Made by a program: the position numbers and the translations under genes. From contig CAJQUW010010372.1 of NCBI GenBank assembly GCA_907163375.1, positions 198,501-262,500 on the forward strand: DNA of 64,000 nt, read 5' to 3'. Below are positions 30,995-41,199 of this stretch, one piece after another (positions within the stretch are counted from its first letter, which is position 1; each line of letters begins with the position of its first letter). This DNA comes from Prostheceraeus crozeri. Taxonomy: Eukaryota; Platyhelminthes; Polycladida; Euryleptidae. A model generated the notes under the pieces. The model was given only the letters and a program-made list of their open reading frames with translations. It ran no database searches and was not told the DNA's origin.

Positions 30995-31762
30995 ATGAGT
31001 GAACTACCTCCATTAAATAAAAAAAAACTTAAATTTAATCATCATCCAAATTTATCTAATAAAGTTTTGTCAGTTATTTGTGGAAGATCAGGATGTGGAA
31101 AAACGTATCTATTATTTAAATTTTTAACGACTCCAAATTTTTTGGATTATAACAATCTTATAATTTATACAACAACGGCAGAACAACCCGTCTATCAATT
31201 TTTAAAATATAGATTTGAAAATAATCTTAAAAAAACAGCAATTGCTTCATTATTCAAAGAATATGAAAAATCTGAAGATGAAGAAGAAATAAGTTCGTGG
31301 TGTGAAGAAGCAGCAAAAAATAATCAGTTAGTAGAATCTAATAAAAATAACCATATGAAGATACAATTAATAGATGATAGTGGTAATATGCAAGATCCTA
31401 GTAAACTAGATAAAACAATGAAACATTGTGTAATTTTTGATGATTGTGTTAATGATAGAAATCAGTCAGTTCAGAGAAATTATTTTACACGAGGTAGACA
31501 TAATAACTGTAGTGTTTTTTATTTAACACAAAGTATGTATTCATTAGACGGAAGTGTTATTAGAAAGAATGCAAATATATTTATACTATTTGAAATAAAT
31601 GCAAGAAACTTAAGTGATTTGTTAAGAGATTTATGTGTAAGAAATAAAGATGAATTTAAACAATCGTGTAATAATGCTTGGTCAAAAGATTATGGCTTCA
31701 TTACAATTAATATTGATAAAAAAATTCATGAAAGAGTTATAGAAAATATTTTCGAGGAGTGA
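30995..31762 (+). CDS. FtsK/A32-type DNA-packaging ATPase (element II)
   Basis: 255 residues. Walker A GRSGCGKT at 30-37, Walker B VIFDD at 146-150, followed by NYFTRGRHNNCSVFYLTQSM, the sensor/arginine region of A32-like packaging ATPases. It would drive DNA into the capsid. The start is fixed by TTTTTTATTAAAAAATG. The copy in element I at 46906 is broken. A G+C-rich spacer with repeats of GGAGTGACCGAA follows at 31757-31790. Confidence 0.85.
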   Translation: MSELPPLNKKKLKFNHHPNLSNKVLSVICGRSGCGKTYLLFKFLTTPNFLDYNNLIIYTTTAEQPVYQFLKYRFENNLKKTAIASLFKEYEKSEDEEEISSWCEEAAKNNQLVESNKNNHMKIQLIDDSGNMQDPSKLDKTMKHCVIFDDCVNDRNQSVQRNYFTRGRHNNCSVFYLTQSMYSLDGSVIRKNANIFILFEINARNLSDLLRDLCVRNKDEFKQSCNNAWSKDYGFITINIDKKIHERVIENIFEE

Positions 31763-31839
31763 TCGAAAGGAGTGACCGAACGGAGTGGCCGAATAATTTT
31801 TTCTTATAAATTTTTTGTTAATAAAAATAAAAAAAAAAT

Positions 31840-32169
31840 ATGTTGAATGATTATAAGATAGAGCATGTACCAGTTTTAAAAGATTATCGTCATCCTACAA
31901 ATCCTGTAAATTCGAAGAAAGAAGTTAGATTTTATTATCATCATAAATACGTTGCGCTCGTTACAGATTATAAAACAAAACATGGTATTAAACCGTGTGT
32001 TAAAACAAAAGACTTTCCACTTTGTTTAAGAAGTTTCCGAGTATTTTTGGCGTATAATAATTTATGGTGGTTGGTTAAGAAAGAACATTTAACAACACAT
32101 GAATTAGAAACATTACATCAATTACATATTCCTGTGTATATGCAAAAACGGAACCGAGGTTCTATGTAA
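31840..32169 (+). CDS. 109-residue protein of unknown function (element II only)
   Basis: Begins MLNDYKIEHVPVLKDYR and is rich in Lys, His and aromatic residues (FYYHHKYVALVTDYKTKHG, NNLWWLVKKEHL). No domain recognised. It is encoded 26 bp upstream of PolB in the same direction and is absent from element I, so it travels with this replication module. A DNA-binding or primer-related accessory role is possible but unproven. Confidence 0.5.
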   Translation: MLNDYKIEHVPVLKDYRHPTNPVNSKKEVRFYYHHKYVALVTDYKTKHGIKPCVKTKDFPLCLRSFRVFLAYNNLWWLVKKEHLTTHELETLHQLHIPVYMQKRNRGSM

Positions 32170-32195
32170 AAAATTAATTTTTTCTTTTAAAAAAT

Positions 32196-35100
32196 ATGAA
32201 TCGTGAAATGTCTCTCGGACAAACGTCTAGGATTGATGAATTAATCAAGAAACAAACTACTGAGTTTGATGCGCAAATTAAACATAGTAAACGTAGTAAA
32301 CGTATTAAAAAACAGAAACGTACTAGGCGTAGTATTAGACGTAATACTAAAAAACAGAAAAGTGGAACAAAAGAAATATTAGAAACTCCTATTACTGATA
32401 TCTTTTTTGATGATAGAATTAAGGATGAACTTGGTGATGATTTATGTAATTTATTTAATCCAAATGAAATTAAATATGAAAATGTATCTTTTATTAATGT
32501 AGTAAATGATATGCGGAAACTTTTAGCAAATGGTAAAATTATTAATTTACTTGGAAAAGTTATTAAAGATCAGGAAAATATAATTCAAAATTTTTACGTA
32601 ACCTTCTATAATAAAAAATCATTTGAAACATGGTTTTCGAATCTGGATGAGAAATCCGATGCTAACGAATGGATTTTTACAGGTAATATTAAATATGAAG
32701 ATTTTGGAATGAAGTTAGTACAAAGATCGCATAGAGGGGCAGGGATTAATATGAAATATAGAATCAAAGAATATTTCGGTGAATATTGTTATATTCCTTC
32801 TGAAGATTTTTGTTTTATTAAATGTTATAATGTTTTACGAGGTTTTAATGAAGAACAAGGAGAAATGATGAAAGAAATGTTTAATAATTTTTTATATAAA
32901 GAGAAAGCCACATCTAGAACAGGAGTAATGTCAAACTGCAAATTTTCTCAATTCAATAAATATTTTGGAGAATGTGTTCAATATTATAGTCCTGCCAATC
33001 GTCATTTAAATCCTAGAGGAATTGAAACGTTGCATAATTATGTTTATTACAATTATTTTCACGCAGGTTCAACAATTGGACACTATTGTTTAATTAATAA
33101 ATCTCATAAATTAAAAGCTATTAGAGAAATTGAAAATAATTTCAAACCCATATATAAAACAGTTACTGATGAAAATCTAACAACGCGTCCATATAAAATC
33201 ATAACAAAGAAAAAAATTGACTATAGTTCAACATATATTTGGGATCTCGAAACTTTTCCCGATCCTAACTGTTCAACAGCTCATCCTATTCCTTACGCTG
33301 TAGGAGCTATTAATTTTAATAAATTTATATGTTGTTTACCGAAACAAAGATTGAAAGAATTAGAAACACGTTTGTTAAGTGATATGATTAAAATTAAACG
33401 ATCAAAAGATGAAGATGAAATTAAAAAACTTAAAAAACAGATTAATGAGTATAATAATTTAACTGAATTAGAATTTAATAAACTTCAAAATTGTGTGAAA
33501 ATATTTACGAGAACTGAGGATGATGAATGTTCGATCGGGGGAAACCCAGAGGACGTATGTCCGATCCATCAATTTTTTAAAACTCTTGGAAAATTTAATT
33601 ATTCGAGAGTAACTTTAATAGCTCACAATTCATCAGGTTTTGATTCCTATTTTCCGATAAAAGCTAATTTTAAATTATCTAAACCGCCTCTTAAAACTTC
33701 AAGAGGAATATTGACTGCTTCATTACAAAATCCTTATACAACTGAATGTGTTAGTAGATATATTCAAAAATCTCTTAGATTTAAAAACAATATGAAGAAA
33801 GATTCACTTTCAGGTAAATTAGCACTTCAAACTATTATAATGAAATGTAGTTATCAACATGTAAAAACAAGTCTTTCTAAATGGTGTGAGAATTTTAAAA
33901 TTCCTACGAATGTGTGTAAATTAAATTATGAAATTGGAGACATAACACATGAAAATTATAAAGAAAAAGAAAATGAATGGAGACCATATTTAGTTAACGA
34001 TATTCTTTCTTTAGCTTTTTGTATCTACAAATATAATAATGTTATGCGAGATTTAGTTGGTGAAGATATAACTACTAATTTAACATCCTCTGCTTTAACA
34101 TTTAACGGTTGGATGAAAAGCGTACAAAATGACAATATAAATATTCATTCTCATATAGATTTATGGGCTAGAAATTATATTAGAAAATCTGTTAAAGGTG
34201 GAAGAGTTTCAGCGAATATAAGAAAATACATATCGCCATTTTGTAACATCTTGTTACCAATATTAAAAAAACAGTATTTACCTGGTCGCTACGCTGGTGG
34301 GGCTTTGTCCCCTGGAAGTAATTTAATAGATTTAATGAAACAGTATCGAGATTTAGGAGATAAAACTGAAATTTGTAAGAAAATTGCAAATCAACTACTT
34401 GAACAAAAAAATGAATTTCTAATGGCTTTTGATGCAACATCTTTATATCCATCAGCTATGTATGATGAAAATTCAGAATACCCTAAAGCTGAATCAGCTA
34501 GAAAATTTCGTCAAGAAGAAGAGCGGGAAATAGTATATAAATTTAATAATCAAACATTTAGACCTAAAACTGGAATATTCTCTGTTGTGTTTCAATATCC
34601 GAATGATATGTTTTTCCAACCAGTTCCTATAAAAGATAAAGTTAAAAATCAAAATAATAATTCTCATGTAAAAGTAATCAGGTTTAGAAATGGTATATGT
34701 TATGATGTATTAACTTCTGTAGACATACAAGAAATTGTTAGATGTGGGGGAAAAATCTTACATATTACTGATGGTATAATTTATGAAAAAAATTATCAAG
34801 TTTCACCATTTCGAAATTATATTGAAAAACTTTTTAATTTGAGAAAAAGATATAAAACAGAAGGAAATACTGTAGGTGATGAGTTAATTAAATTATTGAT
34901 GAATTCGCTATATGGCAAAACTGTGCAAAAAGATATAACCACTAAATATCATTTATGGAATGAGAATACATTGAGAAAAAATTTCACTCAAGAAGTAAAA
35001 GATTATGAAAAATTAAATGATGACCAATATTTAGCGAAAGTAGAAATGGAAGATGATGAATTTCTCAAAACTAATATTGTAAAAGATGGGAAGACGTCAT

Positions 35101-35705
35101 TCATGCCATCACACTTAGGTTCTTTCATTCTTTCTCACTCTAGAAGAATCATGAATAACTTTATTTTAGAAATTAATGGTTTCAAAGAAAAATACATTTA
35201 TTATACAGATACTGATTCAATATATATTTCCAATGAGCTCTTTAATAAATTAGACGCGGCTGGATATGTTGGAGGAGAATTGTGTCAAGGGAAAAATGAT
35301 TATGGAAATGGTGGAATTATTTTTGCAATGTTTATTGCACCTAAAGTAAAATACTGTATTACTGTAGATGAGCAAGGGAGACTTAGTGAAAAGAAAACAT
35401 TCAAAGGTTATTCACAAAACAAAGTAAAAGTAGAAGATTTTATAAAATTATATTCGGGGAAAACATTATCGACTACAGTTAATAAACCATGGAAAAGATC
35501 TTTAGAAACTGGAATTAGTATTCCTGATAAAAATAATAATACTGAAGAAAAAAAATTTTCTGGTCAAATAAATATTCTTAAACGTCAAGCACCTGATGAA
35601 AATGAAATTATGTTACCTTATAACGGAGAAGATATTCAAGCTGAAATATTTCAAACAATCATCTGTGAGAGTAATTTAAGTGATGATGATGACACGTGGG
35701 AATAA
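32196..35705 (+). CDS. type B DNA polymerase, distinct lineage (element II)
   Basis: Uninterrupted, 1,169 residues. A strongly basic N-terminus (about 25-60) is followed by a large N-terminal region with CFIKCYNVL near 210. Exonuclease motif I is YIWDLETFPD (about 349), ExoII IAHNSSGFDSY (about 475) and ExoIII YLVNDILSLAF (about 600). Palm motifs are A FDATSLYPSAM (about 745), B LMNSLYGKT (about 902) and C YYTDTDSIYI (about 1003). It lacks the zinc finger, CFLWSI-type module and HNH insert of the element I polymerase and is only distantly related. A protein-primed mode is expected from the TIRs and family context. Confidence 0.85.
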   Translation: MNREMSLGQTSRIDELIKKQTTEFDAQIKHSKRSKRIKKQKRTRRSIRRNTKKQKSGTKEILETPITDIFFDDRIKDELGDDLCNLFNPNEIKYENVSFINVVNDMRKLLANGKIINLLGKVIKDQENIIQNFYVTFYNKKSFETWFSNLDEKSDANEWIFTGNIKYEDFGMKLVQRSHRGAGINMKYRIKEYFGEYCYIPSEDFCFIKCYNVLRGFNEEQGEMMKEMFNNFLYKEKATSRTGVMSNCKFSQFNKYFGECVQYYSPANRHLNPRGIETLHNYVYYNYFHAGSTIGHYCLINKSHKLKAIREIENNFKPIYKTVTDENLTTRPYKIITKKKIDYSSTYIWDLETFPDPNCSTAHPIPYAVGAINFNKFICCLPKQRLKELETRLLSDMIKIKRSKDEDEIKKLKKQINEYNNLTELEFNKLQNCVKIFTRTEDDECSIGGNPEDVCPIHQFFKTLGKFNYSRVTLIAHNSSGFDSYFPIKANFKLSKPPLKTSRGILTASLQNPYTTECVSRYIQKSLRFKNNMKKDSLSGKLALQTIIMKCSYQHVKTSLSKWCENFKIPTNVCKLNYEIGDITHENYKEKENEWRPYLVNDILSLAFCIYKYNNVMRDLVGEDITTNLTSSALTFNGWMKSVQNDNINIHSHIDLWARNYIRKSVKGGRVSANIRKYISPFCNILLPILKKQYLPGRYAGGALSPGSNLIDLMKQYRDLGDKTEICKKIANQLLEQKNEFLMAFDATSLYPSAMYDENSEYPKAESARKFRQEEEREIVYKFNNQTFRPKTGIFSVVFQYPNDMFFQPVPIKDKVKNQNNNSHVKVIRFRNGICYDVLTSVDIQEIVRCGGKILHITDGIIYEKNYQVSPFRNYIEKLFNLRKRYKTEGNTVGDELIKLLMNSLYGKTVQKDITTKYHLWNENTLRKNFTQEVKDYEKLNDDQYLAKVEMEDDEFLKTNIVKDGKTSFMPSHLGSFILSHSRRIMNNFILEINGFKEKYIYYTDTDSIYISNELFNKLDAAGYVGGELCQGKNDYGNGGIIFAMFIAPKVKYCITVDEQGRLSEKKTFKGYSQNKVKVEDFIKLYSGKTLSTTVNKPWKRSLETGISIPDKNNNTEEKKFSGQINILKRQAPDENEIMLPYNGEDIQAEIFQTIICESNLSDDDDTWE

Positions 35706-35910
35706 TAATTTTTTTATTACATCTAAAAAATTTATTACATCTAAAAACTTATTACATCTAAAAAATTTATTACATCTAAAAACTTATTACATCTAAAAAT
35801 TTATTACATCTAAAAACTTATTACATCTAAAAATTTTATTACATATGAAAATATATTTATCGAATATTTTCTTTATCACATTAAGTTTTATCATATTAAG
35901 TTTTACCATA
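35706..35910. repeat. tandem TTATTACATCTAAAAA repeats
   Basis: About eight units of 16-18 bp (35715-35850) followed by four ATATTAAGTTT-type units to 35915. They lie between the convergent PolB and clamp-like genes and may contain 3' signals for both. Confidence 0.85.
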
Positions 35911-37230
35911 TTAAGTTTCATCATATAATGTTTTATCAAAAGATAATTTAAATTTTTTTTCACTAACTATTGATTCTTCATCATCATCATCAATTGATTC
36001 TTCATCATCATCATAAATTGTTTCTTCATCATCATAAATTACACTTTTTGGTATAGGATGCCCTTCCATGATAGGATACCATTCTCTTATTGGAATATCT
36101 AATTCTAAATTACATTTCTTATCTGTTCATAATATAATAGAGAAAAATATTGGTCTTTGATCTCTTTTGGAAAATTTAATAACACCACCATAATCTGAAT
36201 CACTTTTAGTTTTTGTTAAAGATGATAAAATTTTAAATTGATTAGATGTAAATCCTAATTTAAATTTTGTAGACCCGACACATAGTTGTCTAACAGTATC
36301 TTCAACTATGCCATCATTATTATTTTCAATTGTAAGAAAATAAAATTTAGATAAATTTTTATAATTACTAATATTTTTATAATCTTTTTTACCATTTACA
36401 CCTTTTTCAGATGTTACAGAATCATCATTATTATCATAAGATTCTTCAATATGATTCAGAGGATTGTTATGATCGGGCAAAGCCCTAGAACCTTCGGTTC
36501 GTTTATTATGATTATGGTCATTGTTTATAGTATAAGGTGTTGACCACATATAAATTTTTTCTTGTTGAGCTAAGCCATTTATGTAAGATTTTAACAAATT
36601 AATATTTAAGTTTGAATATAATCCTATATAAGTATCATCATCATATCTTTGCGGCATTTCTAATGTTTCTTGTTTATAAATTGTGTCTCTATAATAAACT
36701 TGACATAATAATTCTTCATTATGTTTTTTACTCTCTATGTGAATGTTATATTGATTTTGATCGTCAACAAATAATCTAATTTTTTCTTTCGAAAAAGATT
36801 TTAATTTTTTAACTAATTCTTTAATATTGATATAATTAATAATTTTAGTTTCTATCCAATCAGTATTACTAATTGGTAACACTGCTCTAATAAATCCATA
36901 AACATTATTATGACCTATTATAACCATATTTTCTTTATTTAATTCCACATAAGCTACATCATTATATTTACTAACAATCTCCATAAATTTAATAAATGGA
37001 TCTCCTGGAAACAAACAATAATTAGTTTCTATAGAAGGTAAACCTTTTGTTTGTTCTCTAAATATTTCGGCTTGTAATTGAAACAAAAGATTAACATCTA
37101 TACATGGATTTGTAATAGTATTATTATTATTATTATCAAAACATTTATTTTCAAATCCCGTTGATCTCGTCGAATAAGAAGAACAGGATGATGCGGGCGA
37201 ATATAATTTTTTTAAATTTGGATTTTCCAT
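35911..37230 (-). pseudogene. clamp-like protein interrupted by one in-frame TGA (element II)
   Basis: The first frame encodes 367 residues and ends at TGA (36127-36129). The same frame stays open for about 71 more codons, continuing with NLELDIPIREWYPIMEG and an acidic Asp/Glu repeat tail, then TAA at 35911. The downstream part clearly looks coding. Alternating strand-like segments (VYGFIRAVLPIS, KIRLFVDDQNQYNIHI, KFKLGFTSNQFKILSSL) loosely resemble a PCNA-type sliding clamp, and the gene neighbours PolB, but this assignment is weak. A double-hairpin repeat is in frame at 36475-36500 (reads TEGSRALP). Whether the TGA is a lesion or read through is open. Confidence 0.55.
36475..36500. repeat. 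double-hairpin repeat inside the clamp-like gene
   Basis: GGGC-AAA-GCCC followed by GAACC-TTC-GGTTC, inside a low-complexity linker of the minus-strand gene. Its in-frame presence suggests insertion into a tolerant loop. Confidence 0.75.
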
Positions 37231-37348
37231 TTTTTTATTTTTATTAGAAAAAATTTTATTTTTTATTTTTATTAGAAAAAATTTTATTTTTTATTTTTAT
37301 TAGAAAAAATTTTATTTTTTTTCTCATTACTTTTTTATTGTTTTAAAA

Positions 37349-38236
37349 ATGATGTTACCAAATGTTGGTGGAGGTGCATATATCCCGAATAATCGTGAAT
37401 TAGAAATAGAGATAGAAAATTATATTATGAAAACTGGAGACGTTTTATCTGGTCCATTGCATCTTTCTATTCTTCCACAACAAAATACAGAGTTAACAAA
37501 TAAACAATATGTTGATACACAAATCAATGATTTAAAGGAAAAATATATAAACGATGTTTTGGTTCCACTGATGAATGAATTAAAGTTGCTTAAACTTAAT
37601 GACAAATCATTAAACGAAAAATTATTAAAACTTGATAAAAAGGATAGAGAGCTAGAAGCAGATATAGCAAAACCTTTTAAAAAGATTTCTGAACAATCAA
37701 AAATTTTAATATTACTTTCTATAAAGTTAAAATCTGCAGTCATTAAAAATAAACATCAGATAAAAATGTTAAAAGAACAATTAGAAGATGAAATAGAAAA
37801 ACTTCCTGAAAGAATTAAAAAAAATTTAAAGCAGTTACAAACTACATTCCAAAAAAGTGTTGATGAATTAAGTTCTAAAATTACTCAACAAATGAAAAAG
37901 ATGAATAGAATAATAAATGAAGTAAACTCGCTTAATCAAAAAGTTGATAAAATGAAAACTCTTAAAATCAATTTAGAAAATGAATTAAAGAAAAATTTAC
38001 AAGAAAACTCTAAAGAAAATAAAGAACAGTTAGATGCTGTTAAAAGACAATTAGATGTTCTTAAAATTAAGTTAAATGCACTTAAAACGGCATTGAAGAT
38101 TAATCAGCAGAAAATGCAAGTTAATAGAAAAGAAATTAAAGTACATCACACGCTACTTGACGCAATAGATAAAGTGCAACAGTCAATTAATAAAGTTATC
38201 TCGAAGTTGTTGTCCATTCACAAACGTAAATCTTAA
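37349..38236 (+). CDS. fibre-like coiled-coil protein (element II)
   Basis: 295 residues. The glycine-rich start MMLPNVGGGAYIPNN is followed at 28-60 by MKTGDVLSGPLHLS and NTELTNKQYVD, which matches the segment MKTGDxMSGxLxL...NKxYVD repeated in bacteriophage tail fibres. The remainder is a long, Lys/Leu-rich coiled coil (60-295). By analogy it may be a trimeric host-attachment fibre. It heads the plus-strand virion operon-like block of element II. Intact here, truncated in element I. Confidence 0.6.
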   Translation: MMLPNVGGGAYIPNNRELEIEIENYIMKTGDVLSGPLHLSILPQQNTELTNKQYVDTQINDLKEKYINDVLVPLMNELKLLKLNDKSLNEKLLKLDKKDRELEADIAKPFKKISEQSKILILLSIKLKSAVIKNKHQIKMLKEQLEDEIEKLPERIKKNLKQLQTTFQKSVDELSSKITQQMKKMNRIINEVNSLNQKVDKMKTLKINLENELKKNLQENSKENKEQLDAVKRQLDVLKIKLNALKTALKINQQKMQVNRKEIKVHHTLLDAIDKVQQSINKVISKLLSIHKRKS

Positions 38237-38278
38237 CACGTAGATATTTTTCCCAAAAGTCAAATTTAATCTTAAAAA

Positions 38279-38830
38279 ATGCCTATAATTTATAAACACA
38301 ATCTTAAACATTTTGCATCAAATAATAAAATTGCTCATGAACCATCTCAGAAACCTGTATACCATTATGACAGTGTAGAAACAATCGGAACACAAAAGTT
38401 CCTAGGCACCGCAGGTGCCGTCCAAAAAGAAGGGGCTGGCATCTTTTCTGGTATTGGAAGTATCGTTAACTTAATTAAAAATAATAAAGATTTGATTACA
38501 TCTGCTGCAAAAGGAGCAGCTGCTATAGGTAGTACAGCTAGTGCAATATCAAATGCTGTTAAGTCTCAAAACGAATTAAAACAACTAGAAGCTATTGGTA
38601 AACTTAGGAATGATTCTGAAGAACTAAAAAATTTAAAAAAACTTTCAGAGGAAACAAAAAATAAAATTGCTAACATAGCTGTAGAGGGTGATAGTAAACA
38701 TAATAAAAAAACAGGCGTAGCCATAGAACCTACGGTTCGTTCAATTGAAGAAATAAGAGGAAATGGCGTGAGTAGCAACCTTCGGTTTAACCAGCAAAGC
38801 TGTAGCGGAGCTGGTCTAGCAAAATTCTAA
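38279..38830 (+). CDS. pVI-like virion protein (element II)
   Basis: 183 residues. After a basic N-terminus, residues 45-100 form glycine/alanine-rich amphipathic helices (GAGIFSGIGSIVNLIKNN, SAAKGAAAIGSTASAI), resembling the membrane-lytic cement protein pVI of adenovirus and its Polinton analogues. The C-terminus ends SGAGLAKF. Position between fibre and major capsid supports a virion role. The assignment rests on composition and context more than on strict sequence identity. Confidence 0.5.
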   Translation: MPIIYKHNLKHFASNNKIAHEPSQKPVYHYDSVETIGTQKFLGTAGAVQKEGAGIFSGIGSIVNLIKNNKDLITSAAKGAAAIGSTASAISNAVKSQNELKQLEAIGKLRNDSEELKNLKKLSEETKNKIANIAVEGDSKHNKKTGVAIEPTVRSIEEIRGNGVSSNLRFNQQSCSGAGLAKF

Positions 38831-38956
38831 AATATATTTTTTAGTAAAATTTTTTTTAGTAAAATTTTTTTAGTAAAATTATTTTAGTAAAATTTTTTAG
38901 TAAAATTTTTTTCTGTCTGTGAGAAAAAACAAAAAGTCAAATTATTTTTTATAAAA

Positions 38957-40291
38957 ATGTCTTCGCTTATCGAAAATAAATTTAGATTAGACGATCCTCC
39001 GTTCGTCAGTTACAATCAAAAAAAGAATGACTATATAAGAATTGCTATGAATCCCGGATCTTCCAGTAGAGTAAGTACTGGAGGAGATTTAATCTTTGAA
39101 GTTGATAATCAGCAGAGTTATTTATATCTACCTGATTCATTTTTACACTGTGAATATTCTTTGTATAGTGATGCCAATTTTACAACACCATTACCAGAAA
39201 CCGATAATATTGCACTAGAGAATAATTTCTTTCCAAGATTATTTACACAAATGCGTTTAGATGTTGCAACTCAAAATATAGAAACAATAAGTGATTCCCC
39301 AGGTGTAATTGATACAATGCTTAGATTTGTAACAATTGGTGAAAATAATAAAAAGCATGAAATCGAAGGTTGGTTTCCTGATACTAATGATGGTATAATT
39401 GTTGATGATTTAACTCACGCTGGAACAGATGCAGCAGGAATTGCGAAAGATGTAGAAAATATTGCAAAACATTTAAATAAAACAAACAATAGTGCATATA
39501 AAGAAAGACGTGAATTTAACAAGAAAAGTAAACAGACAGTAAATTGGTCATTGTCTCCATTATTCGGATATTTAGATTATGACAAAATATCATATCAATT
39601 AAAATTTAAATTAATAATTCATCGTACAGCAAATAATGAATTAATCTTTTTTGGTAAGACTGGAAAAAAAGCATATTTAAAAATTGATAGACTTGAATGG
39701 TGGATTAAGCATATTACTCCTAGTTTAGAGGTTGAAACAGCTATTGCAAAAAGATTAAATACTAACAAACCAATTCCAGTAAATTTTCTAAAGCGTACTG
39801 CTAGTTCAGTAACTTTTTCCGAACAAAGATTTAACTGGCATTTTACTAGAACTGCGAATACACCAAGATATTTATTACTAACTTTTCAAAGAAATAATTC
39901 TCCAAGTTTTGATAAGAACAACAATATTTTTCATATTAATACAATTCGAAGTTTACAAGTTTCATTAAATCAAACCCGTTATCCAATTGATCCATTAAGA
40001 TTCGATGATACCAATAATCAATTTATGGAAGGATATGATTCTTATCGAAATCTTTGTATAGAATTTGGAGTTGAACCACAATTAACTCCTGGAGATTGGA
40101 GACATTTATATCCAATTTTCTGTTTCGATTTAAGTGCGCAATCTGAAGATATTATTAAAAATGGTTGTGATGTAACAATTAATATTGAAAAAAAAGATTC
40201 CACAACTTCATTGATGGCTTATGGTTTATTGCTTGAAGATACAAAATATTCTATTGAAGTTCTTAATGGGAAGATGACTAAGATAGGCTAA
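38957..40291 (+). CDS. double jelly-roll major capsid protein (element II)
   Basis: 444 residues, intact. The motifs ENNFFPRLFTQM, PGVIDTMLRF and GWFPDT fit the Polinton/adintovirus major capsid family. The protein should form capsomers of an icosahedral virion. The start is preceded by TTTTTTATAAAA, as in element I. Fourteen amino-acid differences from the element I copy, mostly conservative, show recent common ancestry of this module. Confidence 0.85.
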   Translation: MSSLIENKFRLDDPPFVSYNQKKNDYIRIAMNPGSSSRVSTGGDLIFEVDNQQSYLYLPDSFLHCEYSLYSDANFTTPLPETDNIALENNFFPRLFTQMRLDVATQNIETISDSPGVIDTMLRFVTIGENNKKHEIEGWFPDTNDGIIVDDLTHAGTDAAGIAKDVENIAKHLNKTNNSAYKERREFNKKSKQTVNWSLSPLFGYLDYDKISYQLKFKLIIHRTANNELIFFGKTGKKAYLKIDRLEWWIKHITPSLEVETAIAKRLNTNKPIPVNFLKRTASSVTFSEQRFNWHFTRTANTPRYLLLTFQRNNSPSFDKNNNIFHINTIRSLQVSLNQTRYPIDPLRFDDTNNQFMEGYDSYRNLCIEFGVEPQLTPGDWRHLYPIFCFDLSAQSEDIIKNGCDVTINIEKKDSTTSLMAYGLLLEDTKYSIEVLNGKMTKIG

Positions 40292-40430
40292 AGCCAGAGG
40301 AGCTTAGCTCCAATCGGTTAGTAACCTGAGGACCTTTGGTCCGATAGGCTAAAGCCAGAGGAGCTTCGCTCCGATCGGTTAGTAACCTGAGGACCTTTGG
40401 TCCGATAGGCTAAAGCCCAAGACTTCGTCG
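40292..40430. repeat. tandem G+C-richer hairpin repeat after capsid gene
   Basis: Two and a half units of about 64 bp containing GAGGAGCTTAGCTCC or GAGGAGCTTCGCTCC and GAGGACCTTTGGTCC, each a short palindrome. Absent from element I at the same place, so it arose or was lost after the elements diverged. Confidence 0.8.
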
Positions 40431-40637
40431 TTTAATTAATTTAATTTTTTTGATAACTTAAAATTTTGATAACTAGAATAGATTAAAATTTTTTTGGTAA
40501 CTTAAAATTTTTTCATAACTAGAATAGATTAAAATTTTTGTTAACTTAAAAATTCTTAACTAAAAATTTTTCATAACTAGAATAGATTTAAATTTTTTGA
40601 TAACTTTAAATTCTTAACTTAAAATTTTTTATTAAAA

Positions 40638-41123
40638 ATGTCGCAAGCGAAAAGTAATAGAAATTATAATAAAACTGTTGAATTAAAATTACGTAATATT
40701 GTTGACAAAAATACACCTAAAACTATTACGATTAACAAAAAAAAGTATTACATAAGTAAACCAATGATAGAGAATATACAATTACAAGAAAAGAATGGCG
40801 GGATTCTCCCATTAATTCCACTAATAATAGGTGGCATAGCAGCAGCAGGAAGTGTTGCAGGTGGGACAGCTGGTATTGTCCAAGCAGTAAATAAAAATAA
40901 ATCAGAGAAGGCAGCATTAGAAGAACAAAAACGTCATAACAGAGAGTTAGAGAAAGTTGCTAGGGGAGAAGGAATAGTAGATAATTTTATTAGTAAATTA
41001 AAATTAGTTGATGAAGGAAAACGAGTTCTTAAAAATATTCTCCACAATGTTGATGATTTAATTGAAATTAAAGAAACTAAAGATGGTTCTGGAATATATC
41101 TAAGTCCTAGTATGATAAGGTAA
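40638..41123 (+). CDS. pX-like minor virion protein (element II)
   Basis: 161 residues, nearly identical to the element I copy. A hydrophobic Gly/Ala segment (GGILPLIPLIIGGIAAAG) lies at about 74-103, then a charged helix (QKRHNRELEKVARGEG). Probably a core or membrane-interacting virion protein. The upstream region 40440-40620 has five copies of CTAGAATAGATT-type repeats that also precede the element I gene. Confidence 0.65.
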   Translation: MSQAKSNRNYNKTVELKLRNIVDKNTPKTITINKKKYYISKPMIENIQLQEKNGGILPLIPLIIGGIAAAGSVAGGTAGIVQAVNKNKSEKAALEEQKRHNRELEKVARGEGIVDNFISKLKLVDEGKRVLKNILHNVDDLIEIKETKDGSGIYLSPSMIR

Positions 41124-41199
41124 TAACCTCAAGACCTTTGGTTCTTTTCGGTAAAACATTTATTTTATTTTATCTTTTAAATTTTTTTTATCTTTTAAA

